Part shown: positions 47,536 through 55,941 of the stretch, in pieces
Numbering within the stretch: position 1 is the stretch's first letter
Layout of the letters: the number at the start of each line of letters is the position of its first letter
Position numbers and translations under genes: made by a program
Notes under the pieces: model-generated
What the model was told of the DNA's origin: nothing
Databases searched by the model: none
What the model saw: the letters and a program-made list of their open reading frames with translations, nothing else
Assembly: GCA_030424595.1 (NCBI GenBank)
Contig: JAUHWG010000002.1
Coordinates: forward strand, 310,001 to 374,000
Source: Polyangia bacterium
Lineage (GTDB): Bacteria > Myxococcota_A > Polyangia > Nannocystales > Nannocystaceae
Direction of reading: 5' to 3'
Length of the DNA stretch: 64,000 bases

Positions 47536-48890
47536 GGCATCACGATGGTACGGATCACGCTGTTGCCGGTGTCGGCGATGACCAGCCGTCCGCCGGCCCA
47601 CTCGACGCCGAAGGGGAGGTTGAGCAGGGCGTCCTCCGGCGGGCCGCCGTCCCCCTCGTACCCGGGCTCGCCGCAGCGACCGACAGCGGTGCGGATGTGG
47701 CCGTCCGTGTCGACCGCGCGGACGCAGTGATTGTAGACGTCGGTGAAGAAGAGCGTCCCGTCGTCGGCGAGCGCGAGGTCGACGGGGAAGTTGAGCGTCG
47801 CCTCGAGGGCCGAGCCTCCGTCGCCGCTGTAGCCGTTTTGCGGGACACCGTCGATCGGCGGCGTGCCGGCGACCCGGCGGACGATCCCCTCCGTGTCGAT
47901 CCTACGGATCAGGTGGTTTCCGGTGTCAGCGAAGAGCAGGTTGCCCGCCGGGTCGTAGAGGATCCGCCCCGCCGGCGAGGCCGACTGGCCGAAGGGTTGG
48001 GCCATGCGCATCTCCGTCGCTGGGATGTCATCGCCGGAGTAGCCAGGCGTACAGGGCAGCGAGCAGGTCTCGAGCGGGTCCCCGCAGGTGAACTTGCCCG
48101 AGGGACCGTTGGCGCCCTCGGGGCACTGCACCGGCTCGACCCCCTCGGCGCAGGGACCTGGGCCGCTCGGCGCGGGCGCGTCGACGATGCAGCGGCCGGC
48201 GAGCAGGTGGATATCACCGGCCTGGTCGACCCTGCGCAGGACCTGGTTGGCCTGGTCCATGATCACGAGGTCGTCGTGGTGATCGAGGGCGACGCTCGCC
48301 GGGAGATCGAGCGACGAGCTCGCGGCCGGCCCATCATCGCCGAAGTAGGCCCGCTTCCCGTCTCCACAGGCGTCCGTCACCACCCCGGTCGCCCGGTCGA
48401 TCACCCGCACCTTGCTGTTGTGCCAGGCGGCGATGATGATGTTCTCGCCGCTGGGATCGAAGACGATGTTGGTCGGATGGTTGAAGTCGCCGTTGGCCGG
48501 ATCGTCGAGGCTGCCGCCGAGCTCGCCCCGCCCCGCGACCCAGCTCAAGCTGCCGTCTGTCCCCAGCAGGCGCAGGCGATGGTTGTTCCAGTCGAGGATG
48601 TAGATCGAGCCGTCGGGCGCGGTCAGCGTGTCCTGCGGCAGCGACATCTTAGCCTCGAGCGCGTCGAGCGTTTCGTCGTCGGCGTTGCGGTCGTAGCCGT
48701 TCTCACCGTTCCCGACGACGGTGCAGATGGTCCCGACGGCGTCTGGATCGCATGACGCCTCGGGCTCGGCCGGGCAAGCGACGAGGCCCATGGCGGTCAG
48801 CGTGAGCGCCGGGATCCGCAGGGCCTGCATGCTGCGAGCCCTGCGGGCGCAGAGCAGGCGCGACGTGGAGGCGAGCTTGGGACGTCTCAA
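47532..48890 (-). CDS. NHL-repeat lipoprotein
   Basis: About six NHL blades (IYILDWNNHRLRLLGTDGSL, LVIMDQANQVLRRVDQAGDI, LLFADTGNHLIRRIDTEGIV, LFFTDVYNHCVRAVDTDGHI, LVIADTGNSVIRTIVMP). A Cys-rich insertion (CIVDAPAPSGPGPCAEGVEP...CSLPC) interrupts the propeller mid-way. Lipobox MGLVACPAE. The TTG at 48890 overlaps the upstream stop (TTGA), implying coupling; an ATG at 48830 gives a shorter, more typical signal. It overlaps the cytochrome gene downstream. Confidence 0.87.
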   Translation of the reverse strand: MRRPKLASTSRLLCARRARSMQALRIPALTLTAMGLVACPAEPEASCDPDAVGTICTVVGNGENGYDRNADDETLDALEAKMSLPQDTLTAPDGSIYILDWNNHRLRLLGTDGSLSWVAGRGELGGSLDDPANGDFNHPTNIVFDPSGENIIIAAWHNSKVRVIDRATGVVTDACGDGKRAYFGDDGPAASSSLDLPASVALDHHDDLVIMDQANQVLRRVDQAGDIHLLAGRCIVDAPAPSGPGPCAEGVEPVQCPEGANGPSGKFTCGDPLETCSLPCTPGYSGDDIPATEMRMAQPFGQSASPAGRILYDPAGNLLFADTGNHLIRRIDTEGIVRRVAGTPPIDGVPQNGYSGDGGSALEATLNFPVDLALADDGTLFFTDVYNHCVRAVDTDGHIRTAVGRCGEPGYEGDGGPPEDALLNLPFGVEWAGGRLVIADTGNSVIRTIVMP

Positions 48891-50068
48891 CGGGCCACCT
48901 TCACGATCCGCGAGTTGAGCGTGTCCATCACGTAGAGGTTGCCCTCTGGATCGAAGGAGACGCCGAAGGGTCGGCGGAGCTGGATCTCCGTCGCGAGCAT
49001 GCCCTCGCGCTCCTCGATGCCGAGCGTGCCGGTGCCGACGACGGTGCGGATCTCACCGCTCCCTAGGTCGATCGCGCGGACCTTGCCGTTGTCGGTGTCG
49101 GCGAAGTAGAGGTCGCCATCCGGGCCTATCTCGAGATCACGCGGGCCGCTGAGCTGGGCCTCCAGCGCGGGCCCGCCGTCGCCCCCGCTGCCCTCCTCGC
49201 CGGTCCCGGCGAAGCGGTCGATGATGCCGGTCGAGAGGTCGAGCACGCGGATGAGATCGGCCTCGGTGTCCGAGATGTAGAGCTTGCCCCCGTGGTGGAC
49301 GATCCCGCCGCTGGGGTTGGGGTTGGACCCGCGCGCCCAGGAAAATTGGGCCGAGAGCGCGGGGCCGCCGTCGCCCGCGTAGCCCTCCTCCCCGTCGCCG
49401 GCGATCGTGTTGATGATCCCCGCCGTGTCGATCACCCTGATCCGCTCGTTTTGCTGATCGACGATGTAGAGGTTGCCGGCCTCGTCGTAGGTCGCGTCGC
49501 TCAGCTGCTTGAAGAGCGCGGAGGTCGAGGCGAGCTCGCCGTCGCCGGCAAACCCTGCCCCGCCGCCGCAGACCACCGTGACGTAGCCGGTCTGGGCGTC
49601 GACGGTGAGCAGCTTGTGGTTGTGCCAGGCGACGACGAGCACGTTGCCGTCGGGCTGCGCGATGAGGTTGGTCGGGTGGTTGAGGAGCCAGTCTGAGCCG
49701 GGCGCGCCGCCGGGCGGCAGACCGCCGAGGGGTCCGTCGCCCGGGAAGATCGGGTTGGTCGAGCCGACCATGGTCTCGACCTGACCGTCGGCGTGGACCC
49801 GACGGACCAAGAAGTTGTTGAAGTCCGAGAACCACGCCGTGCCGTCCGGCATGAAGAGGAGGTCCTGGGGCTGAAACACCAGGGTCTGGGCGCGATGATT
49901 GTCGCCGTTGTGCCCCTCACCGTCGCGCGATCCGAGCCAGGTGCAGGCGTGACCCGGCTCGATCCCACGGCAGGCAGCGTCGACGTCGGGCTCTTCTTCG
50001 CAGGCGATGCCGCACAGGGCGAGCGCCAGCGGGATCGCACACACGCGCATGGTCGTTGTCCAAGTCAT
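48887..50068 (-). CDS. NHL-repeat lipoprotein
   Basis: A signal with lipobox ALALCGIACEE, then NHL blades: AWFSDFNNFLVRRVHADGQV, NLYIVDQQNERIRVIDTAGI, LYISDTEADLIRVLDLSTGI, LYFADTDNGKVRAIDLGSGE, LYVMDTLNSRIVKVAR. GTGEEGSGGDGGPALEAQLS-type loops occur between blades. The ATG at 50068 lies six bases after the preceding stop; an ATG at 50050 and frames to 50188 also exist. It is the second gene of the operon and a close paralogue of the third and sixth. Confidence 0.87.
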   Translation of the reverse strand: MTWTTTMRVCAIPLALALCGIACEEEPDVDAACRGIEPGHACTWLGSRDGEGHNGDNHRAQTLVFQPQDLLFMPDGTAWFSDFNNFLVRRVHADGQVETMVGSTNPIFPGDGPLGGLPPGGAPGSDWLLNHPTNLIAQPDGNVLVVAWHNHKLLTVDAQTGYVTVVCGGGAGFAGDGELASTSALFKQLSDATYDEAGNLYIVDQQNERIRVIDTAGIINTIAGDGEEGYAGDGGPALSAQFSWARGSNPNPSGGIVHHGGKLYISDTEADLIRVLDLSTGIIDRFAGTGEEGSGGDGGPALEAQLSGPRDLEIGPDGDLYFADTDNGKVRAIDLGSGEIRTVVGTGTLGIEEREGMLATEIQLRRPFGVSFDPEGNLYVMDTLNSRIVKVAR

Positions 50069-50073
50069 AGAAG

Positions 50074-51087
50074 CTAGAGTCCCTGCGAAGGTATCGGGGC
50101 GCCGCGATGCAAGAGGAGCCCGCTCCTGAAGGGCGGTGACAATATTTGTCCTCCGACCGCCCAGATGCAACTCTTCTCGTCGATCCACGCGCTATGCACT
50201 GTCCAAGGGAGGTTGAAGCCGGTCTCCTCGCGCGCCCAGCCCTCGTCCGATCGGGTGTAGACCGCGCCAAAGGACCCCACCGCGACGCCGAAGTCGTCCT
50301 CGCCCAGGACCACGCCTGAGAGGCCCGGCGGCGGATCCTGCTCCGGTGTCACATTGCGCCAGGCGCCCTCCTCGTACTCGACGAGGATCCCCGACGCGGT
50401 CCCGCCGACGGCGGCATAGCGACCGTCCGCCGCGTGCACGGTGAAGAGTGAGGTGCCGATCCCGGTCTCGCCTTGCGCGAGCGCGCTGCCGTTCCAGTGG
50501 AGCGCGACGCCGTTGCTGCCGACGAGCCAGGCGTCATCGCGGCTCGTGCCGAAGACCTTCCACACCGCCGCCCCGGAGGCTACATCGACCGGCAGGGAGG
50601 GCTCGGGGGTCCAGCTCGCGCCGTCGCCCTGGAGCCGCCAAGCGAAGCCGCCAGCGGAGTCCGAGGCGCCGCCGACGGCCCAGACGTCGTCGGCGCTCGC
50701 CCCCCAGATCCCGAACACGGTCTCGCCGCTCGGCGTGGCCATTTTGACAAACTCGCCGCCCTCGTAGCGGAGGATCACGCCGCCCTCGCCCCCCATGTAG
50801 ACCGGCCCCTCGTCGAATCCGAACACCCACCACAAGTTGCCCTGGGCCTCGCCTGTGGCCATGCGCTCCCAGGACTCGCCGTCGTAGTGGATGACTGTCG
50901 GACCGCTGCCGTCGAGCGCGTCCGCGCCGACCGCCCATACGTCGGTGGAGCTCGATCCCCAGACCGAGAGGAGCGCACCCGCGAGGTCACGATGGACCAC
51001 CTCCCAGGTCTTGTCCTGCGGTTCCGGCTCCGAGCCTGGACAGGCCAGGAGCAGCGGGGCGAAGAGGATCGGGATCAGCTGGCGCAC
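50074..51087 (-). CDS. beta-propeller lipoprotein, first gene of the NHL operon
   Basis: 337 residues from a GTG at 51087. Lipobox LLLACPGSE is followed by propeller repeats containing VWGSSSTDVWAVGADALDG, IWGASADDVWAVGGASDSAG and VFGTSRDDAWLVGSNGVALH. The 'WGxSxxDVWAVG' repeat is common in myxobacterial exported propellers, YCF48/BNR-like. No catalytic motif. It heads six genes that overlap or abut on the minus strand down to 45251. The promoter should lie in 51,088-51,366. Confidence 0.82.
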   Translation of the reverse strand: MRQLIPILFAPLLLACPGSEPEPQDKTWEVVHRDLAGALLSVWGSSSTDVWAVGADALDGSGPTVIHYDGESWERMATGEAQGNLWWVFGFDEGPVYMGGEGGVILRYEGGEFVKMATPSGETVFGIWGASADDVWAVGGASDSAGGFAWRLQGDGASWTPEPSLPVDVASGAAVWKVFGTSRDDAWLVGSNGVALHWNGSALAQGETGIGTSLFTVHAADGRYAAVGGTASGILVEYEEGAWRNVTPEQDPPPGLSGVVLGEDDFGVAVGSFGAVYTRSDEGWAREETGFNLPWTVHSAWIDEKSCIWAVGGQILSPPFRSGLLLHRGAPIPSQGL

Positions 51088-51366
51088 ATCCAGGTGAGCC
51101 TAGCAAGGATGGCTCGGGATCGACACCGCGAGCGAGCACAACAGCGGTCGACGGACGACCTCGCGCCCGAAGCCCGAACAGGGCTCGGCGATGCGCCTGC
51201 TTGGGGTCTACGTCCCCCGCGACACGCGACGCCCGCGTCCTGGAGCGCATCGAGGAGGGCAGCCGCACCGGGATCCAGGGGGCCTAGCGAGAGGCGCCGG
51301 AGCTCGCTCCGAACGACCGGCGCCAATTGGCCGCGTCGCGTCAGCGTGCTAGGGTCGCCCACCCGG

Positions 51367-51822
51367 ATGGCAGTTGCAGATCGACTCAAGGTCGAGACTA
51401 GGGGCGAGCGTCTGGTGCTCGTCGCCCGCGGCACTCTCGACGGCGAACTGGCTGACGCCATCCGCGAGCCTCTCGTCGAGGCCTTCACCGCCTCGCTCGA
51501 CGTCCTGATCGACCTCCGGGAGATCACCGACTACGACGATGCCGGCGCGAAGGGCCTCCTCCGCTCCCATGAGTGGGTCGCGGCGAAGTCGCGGCGAAGC
51601 GTCTACATCGTCACCCGGCCGCGTGTCCGAGCCCTGGTCTTCAAGGTCATCCACGGCACCGGAGACGAGCAGACCCGGCCAGTCTCGACCCCCGAGACGG
51701 CTGAGGCCTGGCTCCGCGACCCCAACGCTCCGACCTTCACCGAGATCTCCCTCGGCCGCGCCCGCTCCCTCCTCGCCCGTTTCAGGGCGAAGCTCGCCTC
51801 ACGGAAGGACGCGCCCGTATGA
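51367..51822 (+). CDS. STAS-domain anti-anti-sigma-like protein
   Basis: 151 residues: LKVETRGERLVLVARGTLDG, LDVLIDLREITDYDDAGAKG and SVYIVTRPRVRALVFKVIHG form one STAS domain. The usual phosphorylatable Ser position is not obvious (DYDDAGAKGL), so regulation by phosphorylation is uncertain. An Arg-rich C-terminal extension follows. The ATG at 51367 is the first in the domain frame; longer open frames upstream are not coding. It overlaps the AhpD-like gene (ATGA), so the two are coupled. Confidence 0.75.
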   Translation: MAVADRLKVETRGERLVLVARGTLDGELADAIREPLVEAFTASLDVLIDLREITDYDDAGAKGLLRSHEWVAAKSRRSVYIVTRPRVRALVFKVIHGTGDEQTRPVSTPETAEAWLRDPNAPTFTEISLGRARSLLARFRAKLASRKDAPV

Positions 51823-52472
51823 GAGGCCGCGTCCCCCTCCGACACCGCGCCCTCGCCCGCATCTTCAACGCGATGGGGTGGGTGGCCAACGGCTACACCG
51901 CGCCCTTCACGAGCGAGCTCCTCCGCAGCTACGGCGTCCGCGGCATGGTCGAGCGGACCTCCGCCATCGTCGAGCTCGCGGCCCTCGTCGAGGCCGAGCT
52001 CGGAGAACGCGACGGCCACCTGCTCCTCGGCTTCGCCTCGCTGTGGAACGGCTGCGCCGTCTGCTCCCTCGGGCACGTCTACGCCGGCAACCTCGCCCAC
52101 TTCCGAGATCACGGCGCGCTCCTCCCCCTCGAAGAGCGCGACCTCCACAGGCGTATGCTCCGGGACACTGACGACGAGCTCTTCGAGCATATCGAGGGTT
52201 GCTTCCAGGCGCCCAGCGATGCTCGCCTGCTCGGGCTCACCCGTCGTCTCTATACGATCAAGCGAAGCGGCGAGGACGACGGGGTCGACGAGCGGCCAGG
52301 CGACACGGAGATGCTCACCGCCGTCATCTCGGCCTACGACTGGATGAACCTCTGCACGATCTACGGCGAAGGTGACGACCCGCCCCTGATCGCCTTCTCA
52401 CGGCTCAATCGCTCCTTCGGCCTGCGCTCGCGCTATGCTCGGGCTCGAGCGACCGCAGCCAAGGGCCCGTGA
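51819..52472 (+). CDS. AhpD/carboxymuconolactone-decarboxylase-like protein
   Basis: 217 residues, mostly helical. WNGCAVCSLGHVYAGNLAHF carries the CxxCxxxH motif of AhpD-like alkylhydroperoxidase/CMD proteins, in which the two Cys and the His form the peroxidatic redox site. The rest is more divergent (LELAALVEAELGER-like and EEIEGCFQ-like helices; AYDWMNLCTIYG). It overlaps the STAS gene's stop by four bases. The pairing suggests a redox-sensing input or a stress-response output. Function inferred. Confidence 0.65.
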   Translation: MRGRVPLRHRALARIFNAMGWVANGYTAPFTSELLRSYGVRGMVERTSAIVELAALVEAELGERDGHLLLGFASLWNGCAVCSLGHVYAGNLAHFRDHGALLPLEERDLHRRMLRDTDDELFEHIEGCFQAPSDARLLGLTRRLYTIKRSGEDDGVDERPGDTEMLTAVISAYDWMNLCTIYGEGDDPPLIAFSRLNRSFGLRSRYARARATAAKGP

Positions 52473-52553
52473 TCGGGCGCCTCTCTCCGTCTGCACCGCC
52501 GCTGGCCCCTGCAAGCGACCGGGCGACGAGCTCGACGGCGGCGGCCGCAGGTC

Positions 52554-52868
52554 ATGCTCTGCTCGCTCGGCGGCTGCCCCGACGACACCGCGGGCACAGG
52601 GCACCGAGGCTCGCTGTCGGCGCGCGCCTCCTCGACGACGACCCGCTCGCCGATGTCCCGCTCGCCGATGATCGTCCCGACCGACGACCAAGTTCGCCGC
52701 CTGATTAGGTCCTCCCGGGTGACCTTCGCTAGCCGTGAACCGAGAAGAACGCGCGGCTGCTTCTGCTACCGGGCCGTCCCCGCCCCTCGCCGCCTGCCGG
52801 GCAGGTCTCCCCGCGAGGGCTCGACCGGCGGCCAGCGCTCGGCCGAAGCGAGAGAAGCGCTCGGATGA
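52554..52868 (+). pseudogene. truncated start of a 'CPDD' module lipoprotein
   Basis: The sequence begins MLCSLGGCPDDTAGTG, almost identical in DNA and protein to MLCLLGACPDDTAGTS inside the intact gene at 54254. After about 15 codons similarity fades: the Thr/Ser linker is garbled and no CGDG repeats follow before the stop. It is read as a decayed copy of the second gene of the DUF4215 module. It lies just upstream of an intact module. Confidence 0.6.
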
Positions 52869-53006
52869 GGCCCCAACACCTGAAGGAGACGAGACCCTGA
52901 ACTTTCTCATCGTCTCCACGCAACAGTCTCCCACCTGTGGCCGACTCCACGCGCAACGCGCCCCTCCCCCTTCCGCACGTCCTCCCTCCGGCCTACGATG
53001 CCCTCG

Positions 53007-54251
53007 ATGCGCGTCGCCGTACCCATCATGTCGCTCCTGCTCCTCAGCTCCTGCACCGAGCCGAACCCCTACCTCGGGATCTGCGGCAACGGCGTGCACG
53101 AGCCCGAATTCGACGAGGAGTGTGACGACGGCGCAGGCAACGGGGACGCCTCCGAGTGTTCGTTGACCTGCCAGCTCGCCTCCTGCGGCGACGGACTCGT
53201 CCAGCCCGGCGAAGAGTGCGACTTTGGCGACCAGAACAGCAACAACGGCGAGTGCACCCTCACCTGCCAGTTTGCCACCTGCGGCGACGACTTCGTCCAA
53301 GGCAGCGAGCTCTGCGACGACGGCGACGCCAACCGCTGGCCCGCCGACGGAACCCCCGGCTGCTCGATCTACTGCGACCTCCTCCCCTACTGCGGCGACG
53401 GGGACGTCCAAGCGGACCTCGGCGAAGAGTGCGACGACGCCAACGACATCGACGACGACGCCTGCACCAACGCCTGCCTGGCCACCATCTGCGGCGACGG
53501 GGTCCTCCAGGGCGACGAGGAGTGCGACGACGCCAACGGTATCGACACCGACGGCTGCACCAACGCCTGCACCTACGCCTTTTGCGGCGACGGGATCGTC
53601 CTCGAGGGCAAGGAAGAGTGCGACGACGCCAACGACGACAACAGCGACGCCTGCCTGAGCACCTGTTTCGCGGCCGCCTGCGGCGACGGGGTTCTCCATG
53701 AGGGCGTCGAGGAGTGCGACGACGCCAACCTCGACCCTGACGACGGCTGCAACGCCGCCTGTCTCGTCGACCGGGTGGTCTTCGCGACCAAGGAGCAGTT
53801 CTCCGGCGGTGAGCTCATGGGTGTCGACGGCGCAGACGCGCACTGCCAAGCCGAGGCCGAGCTCTACGACCTCGCCGCTCCCGAGCGTTTCCGGGCTTGG
53901 ATCTCGGACTCCAAGTCTTCGCCCGCGACCCGCTTTACGACTCGCAACGCCCGCTATGTCCTCGTCGACGGATCGGTCATCGCCGACGACTGGGACGACC
54001 TCACCGATGGTCAGCTCAGCCACCCGATCGATCGCTTCGCCGACGGTGAGCCTGCGAACGAGCCTGTCTGGACCTCAACACAGGCGACCGGCGAGGCGAT
54101 CGAGAGCGACGATTTTTGCGGTGACTGGTCCCTCAGCGGCGAGACCAACGGTCGGATCGGCGCCACAGAGGCGACTGACTTCAGGTGGACTGATCTTCCA
54201 AACCCTGGCTTTTGCGTCGAGAGCCTAAGCCTCTATTGCTTCCGGGACTAG
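53007..54251 (+). CDS. DUF4215 cysteine-rich repeat lipoprotein (module gene 1)
   Basis: Lipobox [13 protein letters not shown], then seven cysteine-rich repeats (CGDGLVQPGEECDFGDQNSN type), then a C-terminal domain RVVFATKEQFSGGELMGVDG...FRAWISDSKSS...PVWTSTQ...LYCFRD, as in the gene at 190. Repeats 4-7 carry CDDAND in place of CDDGN. ATG 53007 is the start conserved among the three paralogues; one at 52998 is also open. The second gene of the module follows two bases after its stop. Predicted surface protein with calcium-binding-like acidic loops; function unknown. Confidence 0.87.
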   Translation: MRVAVPIMSLLLLSSCTEPNPYLGICGNGVHEPEFDEECDDGAGNGDASECSLTCQLASCGDGLVQPGEECDFGDQNSNNGECTLTCQFATCGDDFVQGSELCDDGDANRWPADGTPGCSIYCDLLPYCGDGDVQADLGEECDDANDIDDDACTNACLATICGDGVLQGDEECDDANGIDTDGCTNACTYAFCGDGIVLEGKEECDDANDDNSDACLSTCFAAACGDGVLHEGVEECDDANLDPDDGCNAACLVDRVVFATKEQFSGGELMGVDGADAHCQAEAELYDLAAPERFRAWISDSKSSPATRFTTRNARYVLVDGSVIADDWDDLTDGQLSHPIDRFADGEPANEPVWTSTQATGEAIESDDFCGDWSLSGETNGRIGATEATDFRWTDLPNPGFCVESLSLYCFRD

Positions 54252-54253
54252 TC

Positions 54254-55306
54254 ATGATGCTCACTCGCCTCAGCCATGGAGCCATCGCCCCACACGGCGC
54301 ATTTCTGTTCATGCTCTGCTTGCTCGGCGCCTGTCCCGACGACACCGCGGGCACGTCGAGCGAGGAGAGCGCGACCGAGGCGAGCTCGACAGGCGAAGGG
54401 TCGACGACATCAAGCACGGACACCTCTGGCACCGGCTCGCCCTCCGATCCCGCGACCACAGGCACGATGGTGACCGGCGAGGCGACGGCAGTCGATGACA
54501 CGACGACATCGATCGGTAGCTCGACCTCCGGTGACGACTCGACGTCAGACTGGACCACAACCGGCTCGACGAGCTCAACCGGCTCGACGACGGACGCCCC
54601 CGGCCTGTGCGGCGATGGGCTCGAAGACCCCGGCGAGGAGTGTGACCTCGGCGAAGAGAAGAACGGCGAGGGCAGCTATGGCGGCTGCAACGACGACTGC
54701 ACCATCCAACCGCACTGCAGCGATGGAGAGCACCAGCCCCTCCACGAAGAGTGTGATCCCAGCGATCCTCTCTTCGCCGAGGCTGCGGTCTGCACGGACG
54801 CCTGCACTTGGAAGGGTGTCATCGTCTTCCTCACGTCGGAGGATGTCACCGGCGACCTTGATGGAGTCGAAGGGGCAGACGCCGTGTGTCGGGGCTTCGC
54901 TAAAGAGGCCGGGCTGCAAAAGTGGGATCAATACCGCGCATGGCTCAGCGTGGGCGCGAGCACAGCCGCGAGCCGGGTGCCGCTGCTCGACCGTCCCTAC
55001 TACCGCCTCGACGGCCTCAAGATCGCCGAGCACTCCGGTGATCTGCTCGACTCGAAGCTGCTCCTGCCTGCGAACATCAGCGAGAAGAAGGAAGACCTCG
55101 GCTTCCGCCCTGTCTGGACGAACACCCTCCCCGATGGGACGACGACGAGCGAGCAGCACGACTGCCAATCCTTCTCTAGCGGGGACTTTGGCGATGAGGC
55201 GTACGTCGGTTTCGCCAACAAGACCGACGGTCAATGGACCCATGCGGAGACGACGTCCTACTGCAACAAATCCGCCCGACTCTATTGTTTCAGCCCTGCG
55301 TTCTAG
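54254..55306 (+). CDS. DUF4215/DUF1554-like lipoprotein (module gene 2)
   Basis: 350 residues. A long n-region leads to lipobox MLCLLGACPDDTAG. A ~90-residue Thr/Ser/Gly-rich linker follows, then a cysteine-rich repeat (CGDGLEDPGEECDLGEEKNG) with a divergent second one, and a DUF1554-like C-terminal domain (VIVFLTSEDVTGDLDGVEGA, YRAWLSVGAST, PVWTNTLPDGT, ARLYCFSP). ATG 54254 (or 54257) follows the preceding stop by two bases, so the pair is coupled. The two encoded proteins share the C-terminal fold but differ in stalk type. Confidence 0.83.
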   Translation: MMLTRLSHGAIAPHGAFLFMLCLLGACPDDTAGTSSEESATEASSTGEGSTTSSTDTSGTGSPSDPATTGTMVTGEATAVDDTTTSIGSSTSGDDSTSDWTTTGSTSSTGSTTDAPGLCGDGLEDPGEECDLGEEKNGEGSYGGCNDDCTIQPHCSDGEHQPLHEECDPSDPLFAEAAVCTDACTWKGVIVFLTSEDVTGDLDGVEGADAVCRGFAKEAGLQKWDQYRAWLSVGASTAASRVPLLDRPYYRLDGLKIAEHSGDLLDSKLLLPANISEKKEDLGFRPVWTNTLPDGTTTSEQHDCQSFSSGDFGDEAYVGFANKTDGQWTHAETTSYCNKSARLYCFSPAF

Positions 55307-55403
55307 CGGATGCCCCCCAGCCAAACGATCACGTGTACCGCGTATACGAGCTATCAACCCCTGGGATGTCCAGCTCGCGCGCCTGTTCATGAGGACCCAC
55401 TAG

Positions 55404-55762
55404 CACATCGCCGCCCCGCTCTCCCCGGAGAACGTCGAGCGCCTGATGGCGGCGCTTCGCCCCTATCGGCCGCACCACGTGACGCCCCGACCTCGGCCCG
55501 ATCCAAGACTCGATCGAGCGCCTCTGCGAGCTCCGCCCTCCTCCTCATCGACACCGATCTAGGGCGCCTTGACGTCCTCAGCGAGGTCCAACCACTCGGC
55601 CCTGCCTCCAACCTGAGTGCGGTCGAGCTGGAGCTCCTGAGCGGTCGGATGTTCCGCGTCCTGACCCTTGATCAGCTCATCGAGGTCAAGGCGTACCTCG
55701 GGCGGCCGAAGGATCGGATCGTCGAGGTCGAGCTCCGGGCGCTCCGCGATGTTCGCGGATGA
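55404..55762 (+). pseudogene. frameshifted nucleotidyltransferase remnant
   Basis: An N-terminal stretch in one frame reads SPENVERLMAALRPYRPHHV. After at least one, probably two, frame changes another frame (from about 55530) reads LIDTDLGRLDVLSEVQPLGP, then FRVLTLDQLIEVKAYLGRPK and a terminal KD...L. This is the order seen in small hypothetical nucleotidyltransferase-like proteins (DLDLL core, then LIxxKxxxGRPKD). The front of the gene is missing. It lies between the two DUF4215 modules. Confidence 0.6.
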
Positions 55763-55941
55763 GACAGCGAGGCCCTAGGGGCCGACTTGAATGGACGATT
55801 CCGCGCTTCGCGCCCCTCGTCCGGGCGCCGGTTGAGAGATCTCGGACAGCAGCGCAACAGCCCGCCCCGTGCGGCCGAGTACACCTCAGACGCACGGGCC
55901 CAATGCTCGCCGACCTCCTCATGACGGCCTATCATCCCCGC

